From: Lustribacter sp049512335
Lineage (GTDB): Bacteria; Vulcanimicrobiota; Vulcanimicrobiia; Vulcanimicrobiales; Vulcanimicrobiaceae
NCBI GenBank assembly: GCA_049512335.1
Contig: JBEKXE010000215.1
Span: forward strand, 1 to 6,308
DNA: 6,308 bases
Direction: 5' to 3'
A program made the translations under genes and the position numbers. Each line of letters opens with the position of its first letter. Position 1 is the stretch's first letter. Below, piece after piece: positions 1 through 4,808 of the stretch. The notes under the pieces were generated by a model. It worked only from the letters and a program-made list of their open reading frames with translations, ran no database searches and had not been told where the DNA came from.

Positions 1-1
1 G

Positions 2-352
2 GCGTTCTTCCCCGTCGCGCTGAATACCGAGCGAGGCTGCCGTCAGGTTTCGAACGCCCTGCTCGAAGTGGGGCGTGTCCTCGAATTCGATCGCTGGACG
101 ACGGTACGCCGCATCATCCTGCCGGCGGCTTCACGCTCCATCGTCACCGGCTTGCAGCTGGGATTGACGACGGCGTGGATCGGAACGATCGGCGCCGAGT
201 ATCTCGTCGATCAGGGTACCGGGATCGGCATCGCGCTCTCGAGCGCGCGCATCGACAACCGCATGGATATCATCTTGATCTATATGCTGACCCTCGCCCT
301 CATGGGTCTCGCGCTCAACCTGATCGTGCGGCGGAACGTCGTCGATGATTGA
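2..352 (+). CDS. ABC transporter permease, nitrate/sulfonate/taurine family (C-terminal part)
   Basis: The gene enters from the left edge and is read from base 2, giving the last 116 residues of an inner-membrane permease. Its opening AFFPVALNT resembles the FFPV.LNT stretch of SsuC/TauC/NrtB-type permeases. The cytoplasmic EAA loop follows (E..RVLEFDRWTTVRRIILP, about residues 21-41), which docks on the ATPase. A hydrophobic segment near the end (LIYMLTLALMGLALNLIV) is the last membrane helix. A GTG at 68 lies inside the conserved EAA loop, so it is not the true start; the real start is upstream of the window. The stop overlaps the next gene, the matching ATPase, by 8 bases. Family membership is clear. 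The substrate is not: sulfonates or taurine would fit the sulfur genes downstream, but nitrate, pyrimidine precursors or other small anions are possible. Confidence 0.9.
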   Translation, partial: AFFPVALNTERGCRQVSNALLEVGRVLEFDRWTTVRRIILPAASRSIVTGLQLGLTTAWIGTIGAEYLVDQGTGIGIALSSARIDNRMDIILIYMLTLALMGLALNLIVRRNVVDD

Positions 353-1121
353 ACGCGTTGCCGAACGTGCTTCGGTCGAGATCCGGGACGTCTGGAAATC
401 GTTTGCGGTCGACGGCGCCGAGGTGCGCGCACTGGAAGGCATCTCGTTGACCGTCGCTCCCGGGGAGTTCGTGAGCATCATCGGGCCGAGCGGCTGCGGA
501 AAATCGACCCTGCTCCGTTTGGTGGCGGGCCTCGAGGTTCCCGACCGCGGCGAACTCTGGGTCGATTCGTCACCGGTAACGGGCCCGAGTTTACGGTGCG
601 GGATCGCGTTCCAGGACCACCGCCTGTTCCCGTGGTTGACGGTTGCCGCAAACATCGGACTCGGATTGCTCAAGACGCCGCGTTCGCAGGCTGAGAAGCG
701 CAACGCGATTCAGCGGCTCGTCGACCTCGTCGGCTTGACCGGATTTGAAAATGCCTATCCGCGCCAGCTTTCGGGTGGGATGGCGCAACGCGCGTCGATC
801 GCGCGCAGCCTCGCCGCCGAACCGCAGATTCTGCTGCTCGACGAACCCCTCGGGGCGCTCGATGCGCTGACGCGCGCCCGTATGCAGGCCGAGCTCCTGC
901 GCATCTGGGAGCGCGAGAGGGTAACGGTTGCCATGGTGACCCATGATGTCACGGAAGCGGTTCTCCTCTCGGATCGGATCGTCGTGATGGGGCGCCGGCC
1001 CGGCCGGGTTCGCGAGGTGCTCACGGTCGACGTGCCGCGCCCCCGTCCCCGCAACGCGTTCAGCCTCGCCACGCTGTCCGCCCAGTTGGCCGAGCTCTTA
1101 GAGGGCGACCTTGACAACTAA
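345..1121 (+). CDS. ABC transporter ATP-binding protein, nitrate/sulfonate/taurine family
   Basis: This 258-residue cytoplasmic ATPase would energise the permease just upstream. Visible motifs are Walker A GPSGCGKST (47-55), Q-loop glutamine at 90 in AFQDHRLFPW, signature LSGGM (142-146), Walker B ILLLDE (162-167), D-loop GALD and the switch histidine in VTHD (200). The sequence RRPGRVREV near residue 217 is typical of SsuB/TauB/NrtD-type subunits. The length is normal and all catalytic motifs are intact. The ATG at 345 overlaps the permease stop at 350-352, implying translational coupling. The last codons contain the -35 box of the next promoter. It is probably a sulfonate or taurine ATPase given the neighbours, but the ATPase alone does not decide the substrate. 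Confidence 0.93.
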   Translation: MIERVAERASVEIRDVWKSFAVDGAEVRALEGISLTVAPGEFVSIIGPSGCGKSTLLRLVAGLEVPDRGELWVDSSPVTGPSLRCGIAFQDHRLFPWLTVAANIGLGLLKTPRSQAEKRNAIQRLVDLVGLTGFENAYPRQLSGGMAQRASIARSLAAEPQILLLDEPLGALDALTRARMQAELLRIWERERVTVAMVTHDVTEAVLLSDRIVVMGRRPGRVREVLTVDVPRPRPRNAFSLATLSAQLAELLEGDLDN

Positions 1122-1140
1122 GCGGCCCCGGTGCTATCCT
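1111..1140 (+). promoter_or_regulatory. Strong sigma70-type promoter of the cysteine leader
   Basis: There is a perfect -35 box TTGACA at 1111-1116, an 18-base spacer, and a -10 box TATCCT at 1135-1140 (4 of 6 consensus bases) preceded by the extended -10 TG at 1132-1133. The -35 box lies within the last codons and stop of the ATPase gene. Transcription would begin about 1147-1149, at or next to the ATG of the leader ORF, so that ORF should be leaderless. No other credible promoter is visible between here and the sulfate-binding protein gene. Confidence 0.78.
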
Positions 1141-1148
1141 CGGCCCCG

Positions 1149-1226
1149 ATGATTCACGCGCTCCTGTGTTGTTCGTGTTGTTGTGGCCCGACGTTGCGAT
1201 GTCGGCTTGGGAGCGCTTGTCCGTAG
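1149..1226 (+). CDS. Leaderless polycysteine leader peptide (cysteine attenuator sensor)
   Basis: This short ORF of 25 codons begins MIHALLCCSCCCG and ends with TAG. Cysteines fall at residues 7, 8, 10, 11, 12, 18 and 24, which is 7 of 25, and every one is UGU. No Shine-Dalgarno sequence precedes the ATG, and the ATG starts 8 bases after the -10 hexamer, as expected of a leaderless message. Downstream lie an intrinsic terminator, a tRNA-Cys gene and a sulfate-uptake operon. The peptide itself probably has no function; its translation rate would report Cys-tRNA supply. Leaderless polycysteine ORFs acting as cysteine-responsive attenuators are known in mycobacteria; this one differs in having a terminator-based, trp-leader-like layout. 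Coding is inferred from composition, position and the RNA pairings, not from homology. Confidence 0.85.
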   Translation: MIHALLCCSCCCGPTLRCRLGSACP

Positions 1227-1280
1227 GTACGCGATCGCGTACGTATGATGGTGAGACCCCGCGCTGACAAGGCGCGGGGT
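1158..1280 (+). promoter_or_regulatory. Transcription attenuator with alternative 1:2, 2:3 and 3:4 pairings
   Basis: Four strands can be paired by eye. Strand 1 (1158-1165, GCGCTCCT) pairs with strand 2 (1209-1216, GGGAGCGC): seven Watson-Crick pairs plus one wobble, enclosing the Cys codons. Strand 2 in wider form (1206-1216, CTTGGGAGCGC) pairs with strand 3 (1261-1271, GCGCTGACAAG): nine pairs around a two-by-two internal loop. Strand 3 also supplies the 5' arm of the terminator (1256-1264/1272-1280). A ribosome stalled on Cys codons 7-12 would cover strand 1, free strand 2 and favour the antiterminator. A ribosome finishing at the TAG (1224-1226) would cover strand 2 and favour termination. 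With no translation, 1:2 forms and termination is again expected. A small inner hairpin (1188-1192/1201-1205) sits inside 1:2. Folding energies were not computed. Confidence 0.68.
1227..1242 (+). repeat. Perfect 16-base palindrome, likely RNA hairpin between strands 2 and 3
   Basis: GTACGCGATCGCGTAC equals its own reverse complement. As RNA it can fold into a six-pair stem with a GAUC loop, starting immediately after the leader stop codon. In the antiterminator form it would sit in the loop and bring strands 2 and 3 together; it could also serve as a pause site. A DNA-binding operator is the alternative reading. The palindrome is certain; its role is inferred. Confidence 0.6.
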
Positions 1281-1291
1281 TTTTCTTTTTT
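1256..1291 (+). terminator. Intrinsic (Rho-independent) terminator of the cysteine leader
   Basis: A nine-pair GC-rich stem ACCCCGCGC (1256-1264) / GCGCGGGGT (1272-1280) closes a seven-base loop TGACAAG (1265-1271). It is followed directly by TTTTCTTTTTT (1281-1291). This is close to an ideal intrinsic terminator. It stands upstream, not downstream, of the operon, so it acts as the attenuation point. The loop and the 3' half of the 5' arm are exactly the bases claimed by the predicted antiterminator. Confidence 0.92.
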
Positions 1292-1301
1292 CCGAATTTA
1301 C

Positions 1302-1372
1302 GACGGCGTGGCCAAGCGGTAAGGCGCGAGACTGCAAATCTCTGATCGTGGGTTCGATTCCCACCGCTGTCT
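1302..1372 (+). tRNA. tRNA-Cys (anticodon GCA)
   Basis: The cloverleaf is complete. The acceptor stem GACGGCG (1302-1308) pairs with CGCTGTC (1365-1371) with one G-U. The D arm is GCC/GGC (1311-1313/1323-1325) with GG in the loop. The anticodon loop CTGCAAA (1332-1338) carries GCA at 1334-1336. The T arm is GTGGG/CCCAC around TTCGATT. The discriminator base is T1372 (U73), the main cysteine identity element. The anticodon stem has a C-U mismatch at its outermost pair (1327/1343). CCA is not encoded, so it must be added after processing. The gene begins 10 bases after the terminator U-tract and ends 25 bases before sbp, leaving no room for its own promoter or for one serving sbp. It therefore probably rides on the attenuated operon transcript. 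Confidence 0.95.
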
Positions 1373-1386
1373 TTTGAACATCTCCC

Positions 1387-1393
1387 GGAAGGA
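1387..1393 (+). promoter_or_regulatory. Ribosome binding site of sbp
   Basis: GGAAGGA lies 4 bases before the ATG at 1398 and is the clearest Shine-Dalgarno sequence in the window. It decides the start: a TTG at 1374 in the same frame directly abuts the tRNA 3' end and has no such site. If the tRNA is cut out of the transcript, sbp keeps a 25-base 5' leader that contains this site. Confidence 0.8.
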
Positions 1394-1397
1394 CCCG

Positions 1398-2387
1398 ATG
1401 CCTCGCACCCTCGTTGCTACACTCCTCGCAGTGCTCGTCGTCACCGGAACGGTCTCGGCCGCGACGCTCCTCAACGTCTCGTACGATCCGACGCGTGAGT
1501 TCTACACCGAGTTCAACGCGCACTTCGCCGCGTATTTGAAGCGCAAGACAGGGCAGGATGTCGAGATCCAGCAGTCCCATGGCAGCTCGGGGGCGCAGGC
1601 ACGAGCCGTGATCCAAGGCCTCGACGCCGACGTGGTGACGCTTGCGCTCGCCGCCGACATCGACGCGATCGCGGCGCAGACCAAGAGCCTTCCGGCCGAC
1701 TGGGCCAAGCGTCTGCCCGACAACTCCACGCCGTATACCTCGACGATCGCGTTCCTGGTCCGCAAAGGCAACCCGAAGCACATCCACGATTGGGACGACG
1801 TCGCCAAGCCCGGGGTGGGCGTCATCACCCCGAATCCCAAGACGAGCGGCGCAGCGAGGTGGAATTTCCTCGCTGCGTATTCGTATGGGCTCAAGCGCAA
1901 TCATAACGACGACGCGAAAGCGCGAGCACTCGTCGCGGCGATCTACAAGAACGCGCTCGTCCTCGACACGGCGTCGCGCGCTTCGACGATCACGTTCACC
2001 GACCGGGGGCTCGGCGACGTCCTGCTCTCGTGGGAGAACGAGGCGATCCTGGCACAGCGCGAGCACCCCGGACAGTACGACCTGATCGTTCCGTCGGTGA
2101 GCATCTTGGCCGAGCCGCCGGTCACCTGGATCGACGCGAACGTTGCCAAGCACGGCACCGAAGCGGTCGCAAAAGCGTACCTCGAGTATCTCTATACCGA
2201 AGACGGACAACGCCTGGCATGCAAGTGGGGGTACCGCCCGCGGATGCTCTCCGTCTACGGATCGTGCGGGACGAAGTTCGCGCGCTCCGACCTCACGACG
2301 ATCGCCAATTTCGGCGGTTGGGATGTGGCCCAAAAACGCTTCTTCGCCGACGGCGGTGTGTTCGATCAGATCTACGGAGTGAAATGA
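1398..2387 (+). CDS. sbp: Periplasmic sulfate-binding protein
   Basis: This is the 329-residue solute receptor that captures sulfate (or thiosulfate) in the periplasm and hands it to CysTW-CysA. A Sec signal peptide covers about residues 1-21 (hydrophobic core LVATLLAVLVV, cleavage near VSA-AT) and has no lipobox, so the protein should be soluble. Family signatures are LNVSYDPTREFY (25-36) and NPKTSGAARWNFLAAY (146-161), plus SWENEA (211-216) in the second lobe. Length is normal for Sbp/CysP. The start is fixed by the strong Shine-Dalgarno sequence and by the signal peptide. It is the first protein gene after tRNA-Cys, and its stop overlaps the next start (ATGA). The mature part has two cysteines (275, 290) and one Met (283), a slight departure from the sulfur-free character known for enteric Sbp. 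Sulfate versus thiosulfate preference cannot be read from the sequence. Confidence 0.95.
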   Translation: MPRTLVATLLAVLVVTGTVSAATLLNVSYDPTREFYTEFNAHFAAYLKRKTGQDVEIQQSHGSSGAQARAVIQGLDADVVTLALAADIDAIAAQTKSLPADWAKRLPDNSTPYTSTIAFLVRKGNPKHIHDWDDVAKPGVGVITPNPKTSGAARWNFLAAYSYGLKRNHNDDAKARALVAAIYKNALVLDTASRASTITFTDRGLGDVLLSWENEAILAQREHPGQYDLIVPSVSILAEPPVTWIDANVAKHGTEAVAKAYLEYLYTEDGQRLACKWGYRPRMLSVYGSCGTKFARSDLTTIANFGGWDVAQKRFFADGGVFDQIYGVK

Positions 2388-3532
2388 TCAGCCGTGAGAC
2401 GTTTCTGGCCGCCGCGGCCGCGACGGTCACCTTCCCGTTCGCAAACGGAAATCGTGCGGTCGCCAGCTTTCCGCAGAAGCGTCCGCTGATCGTGTTGACG
2501 ACCCGTCCGGTCCAGCTCGAGACACCGTTCAGCGTGTTCGATGCGGGGGAGGTGACCCCGAACGACGCGTTCTTCGTGCGTTGGCACTTGGCGAACGTTC
2601 CGACGAGCGTGGACCCCGCGGCCTTCGAGTTGCACGTCCACGGCAGCGTCGATCGCGAGCTGCGTTTGAGCTTCGACGATCTGCGCACGAAGTTCGAACC
2701 GGTGGAGCTGGCCGCGGTCCTCGAGTGCGCCGGCAACAGCCGCGGGTTCGTTACGCCGCGCGTTCCGGGCGGCCAGTGGGGCAACGGTGCGATGGGGAAC
2801 GCACGCTGGAAAGGCGCGCGCCTGCGCGACATTCTGGCTCAGGCCGGCGTGCTTCCGTCGGCGGTCCAGGTACGCTTCCAGGGCGCGGACCGGCCGGTGC
2901 TTCCCACGACGCCGACGTTCGTGAAAGCGCTCGATGTCGCCGTCGCAAACGACCCGACCGTGATCGTGGCCTACGAGATGAACGGCACCGAGCTGCCGTT
3001 GCTCAACGGGTTTCCGGTACGCCTCATCGTTCCCGGCTATTTCGGCACCTATTGGGTGAAGATGCTCAACGACATCGAGCTTCTTGACGCTCCCGAGCAA
3101 AGCTTCTGGATGAAGACGGCGTATCGCGTTCCCGCGACGCCGAACAACAGCGTGGCGCCGACCGACACCGGGTATGCGACGGTTCCGATCGGGCGCTTGA
3201 CGGTGCGCTCGTTCATCACCAACCTTGCGCCGGGCGCGACGGTCCGCGCGGGCCGTGTCGGCGTTCGTGGGATCGCGTTCGACGGCGGAAGCGGGATCAG
3301 GACGGTCGAGTTCTCGGCCGACGGCGGCACTTCGTGGACGCCCGCGCTGGTGCGCCCGCCGCTGGGCCCGTACAGCTTCCACCGGTGGGAGACGACGTTT
3401 TTCGCGCCGCCGGGAGCGTACCGGCTTGCGTCGCGCGCAACCAACAATCTGGGCGAAACGCAGATCGAACGGTGGAATCCGAGCGGCTACGCGCACGACG
3501 CGATCGAGACGGTCGCGGTGACCGCGCAATGA
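2384..3532 (+). CDS. sorA: Molybdenum sulfite dehydrogenase, SorA-type catalytic subunit
   Basis: This 382-residue protein belongs to the sulfite oxidase family, which oxidises sulfite to sulfate at a molybdopterin centre. The molybdenum-ligating cysteine is Cys115 in LECAGNSRG, with Arg120 after it. Arg66 and His68 in FFVRWH and Tyr247 in FWMKTAY keep the spacing recalled for active-site residues of Starkeya SorA (Arg55, His57, Cys104, Arg109, Tyr236). The molybdopterin domain spans about 40-240 (GYFGTYWVKML near 218-228); a beta-rich dimerisation domain follows at about 265-380. There is no heme domain, which fits a separate cytochrome partner encoded next. The N-terminus SRETFLAAAAATV resembles a Tat signal with one arginine replaced by glutamate. 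The ATG at 2384 overlaps the sbp stop by 4 bases, with GGAG just upstream. A related YedY-like or general oxidoreductase role is less likely given the cytochrome neighbour. Confidence 0.85.
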   Translation: MISRETFLAAAAATVTFPFANGNRAVASFPQKRPLIVLTTRPVQLETPFSVFDAGEVTPNDAFFVRWHLANVPTSVDPAAFELHVHGSVDRELRLSFDDLRTKFEPVELAAVLECAGNSRGFVTPRVPGGQWGNGAMGNARWKGARLRDILAQAGVLPSAVQVRFQGADRPVLPTTPTFVKALDVAVANDPTVIVAYEMNGTELPLLNGFPVRLIVPGYFGTYWVKMLNDIELLDAPEQSFWMKTAYRVPATPNNSVAPTDTGYATVPIGRLTVRSFITNLAPGATVRAGRVGVRGIAFDGGSGIRTVEFSADGGTSWTPALVRPPLGPYSFHRWETTFFAPPGAYRLASRATNNLGETQIERWNPSGYAHDAIETVAVTAQ

Positions 3533-3840
3533 AGCGCGCCGGCTTCGCGTTGGCGGTCGCCCTCGTGACGATCGCAGCGGCCCCGCACGCGGTGAAACCC
3601 GTCTCGGTGTCGCTCCCCGCGGCTACCGTCGCGTTCAACGACGGACCGAACGTCGAGACGGCGCGGGCATACTGCCTGACGTGCCACTCGGCTGAATACG
3701 TTTACATGCAGCCGCCGCTCGCGCGGCCGGCCTGGACCGCCGAAGTCGTCAAGATGCGCAACGCGTACGGCGCATCGATCCCCGATTCGGCGACCGATGC
3801 GATCGTCGACTACCTCCTCTCGCAGAATGGGCCGAAGTGA
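3529..3840 (+). CDS. sorB: Monoheme cytochrome c, SorB-like electron acceptor
   Basis: This is a small exported cytochrome of 103 residues. A Sec signal peptide covers about 1-21 (MKRAGFALAVALVTIAAA). The single heme site is CLTCH (Cys49, Cys52, His53). Met76 in EVVKMRNAYGA is the likely axial ligand; Met60 is the alternative. The C-terminal helix DAIVDYLLSQNG is typical of class I cytochromes c. It overlaps sorA by 4 bases (ATGA), as expected of a SorAB sulfite dehydrogenase whose cytochrome takes electrons from the molybdenum subunit and passes them to the respiratory chain. The assignment as SorB rests on the pairing and the small size; the heme site itself is certain. Confidence 0.85.
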   Translation: MKRAGFALAVALVTIAAAPHAVKPVSVSLPAATVAFNDGPNVETARAYCLTCHSAEYVYMQPPLARPAWTAEVVKMRNAYGASIPDSATDAIVDYLLSQNGPK

Positions 3841-4808
3841 CGATCGCGCTCAATCACCTGACAAAACGCTTCGGCAAGGTGACGGCCGTCGACGACGTGA
3901 CGTTATCGATCCGCACCGGCGCGCTGACCGCCATCGTCGGTCCGTCGGGCTGCGGGAAATCCACACTGTTGCGGCTCTTGGCCGGATTTGAGGAGCCGGA
4001 CGCGGGCTCCATCATCGTTGACGGCATCGATGTCACGGGGCAGCCGGTCCGCGAGCGGGGCGTCGGCTTCGTCTTTCAGAGTTACGCACTCTTCCCGCAC
4101 CTCACGGTCGCGCGCAACGTCGCGTTCCCGCTGGAAATCCGCGGCGAACCGCCGGCGCGCGTGCGCGAACGGATCCGCGAGCTCCTCGAGCTGGTGCAGC
4201 TTCCGGATCTCGCCGAACGCCGGCCCCACCAGCTCTCGGGCGGCCAGCGGCAACGCGTCGCGCTGGCGCGGGCGCTCGCGGCCGCGCCGCGGTTCTTGTT
4301 CCTCGACGAGCCCTTCGCGGCGCTGGACTATCACGTTCGGCGCGATCTGCGCACCCAGCTGCGCGCGCTGCACGAGACCGTTCACGTGACGACATTGCTC
4401 GTCACGCACGATGCGGAGGAGGCGATGGAGATCGCCGATGACGTGGTGCTGATGCGTGAGGGACGCATCGAGCAAAGCGGATCGCCGAGCGACGTCTACG
4501 ACGCTCCCGCATCGCCGTTCGCACTCCACTTCCTCGGGCCGGCGAATGCGATTCCCGACGGCGATGCCGTTCGCTTCGTGCGGCCGCACGAACTGCGCGT
4601 GGCCGTCACGGCATTCTCGGGATCGCGTCCGGCCCGCGTAACGCGGGTCATTCATCTCGGTGCGCGTAGGCGCTACGAACTGCTGCTCTCCGGCAACGTT
4701 GCCGTAACGGCGGACGTCTCCGGCTCCGAACCTCCATTCGCCGAAGGTGCCGACGTGCACGTCGCAGCGTCGCTCGAGCGTTCCTTTGCGGGATCAGCCG
4801 CGCGATGA
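3837..4808 (+). CDS. cysA: Sulfate/thiosulfate import ATP-binding protein
   Basis: This 323-residue ATPase powers the CysTW sulfate channel from the cytoplasmic side. Motifs are Walker A GPSGCGKST (35-43), Q-loop Gln81 in FVFQSYALFPHLT, signature LSGGQ (133-137), Walker B FLFLDE (153-158), D-loop AALD and switch His191 in VTHD. After about residue 235 comes a C-terminal regulatory domain with FVRPHEL (247-253), as in CysA. It is roughly 40 residues shorter than the enteric protein (about 365). The start is GTG at 3837, overlapping the cytochrome stop by 4 bases (GTGA), with only a weak Shine-Dalgarno sequence, so translation is probably coupled. Placing the ATPase before both permeases is the reverse of the usual cysT-cysW-cysA order. 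Sulfate specificity follows from sbp, cysT and cysW in the same operon. Confidence 0.92.
   Translation: MTIALNHLTKRFGKVTAVDDVTLSIRTGALTAIVGPSGCGKSTLLRLLAGFEEPDAGSIIVDGIDVTGQPVRERGVGFVFQSYALFPHLTVARNVAFPLEIRGEPPARVRERIRELLELVQLPDLAERRPHQLSGGQRQRVALARALAAAPRFLFLDEPFAALDYHVRRDLRTQLRALHETVHVTTLLVTHDAEEAMEIADDVVLMREGRIEQSGSPSDVYDAPASPFALHFLGPANAIPDGDAVRFVRPHELRVAVTAFSGSRPARVTRVIHLGARRRYELLLSGNVAVTADVSGSEPPFAEGADVHVAASLERSFAGSAAR

Noticed and set aside
1231..1238. GCGATCGC octamer, the cyanobacterial HIP1 repeat.
   Set aside because: A few other copies in the window arise from Ala-Ile-Ala type codon runs in coding DNA, and nothing else suggests a cyanobacterium.
1149..1291. SAM riboswitch or T-box in front of the operon.
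   Set aside because: I could not find T-box or SAM aptamer conserved elements. The polycysteine ORF and alternative pairings explain the region better.
1264..1299. A private promoter for tRNA-Cys using CTGACA (1264-1269) as -35 box.
   Set aside because: No acceptable -10 box occurs at 16-18 bases; the only AT-rich hexamer (GAATTT, 1294-1299) is 24 bases away and would start transcription inside the tRNA.
1374..1397. TTG at 1374 as an upstream start for sbp.
   Set aside because: It begins immediately after the tRNA, lacks a ribosome binding site, and would add eight polar residues before the signal peptide. The ATG at 1398 has a strong Shine-Dalgarno sequence.
1134..2333. Long open frame of about 400 codons on the minus strand across the leader, tRNA and sbp.
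   Set aside because: It runs antisense to the tRNA-Cys gene and to sbp, which has clear family motifs; its arginine-rich translation shows no recognisable domain. It is a by-product of GC-rich codon bias.
2372..3529. Long minus-strand open frame opposite sorA.
   Set aside because: It mirrors a gene with intact molybdenum-site residues, has an Arg/His-rich translation and shows no start context.
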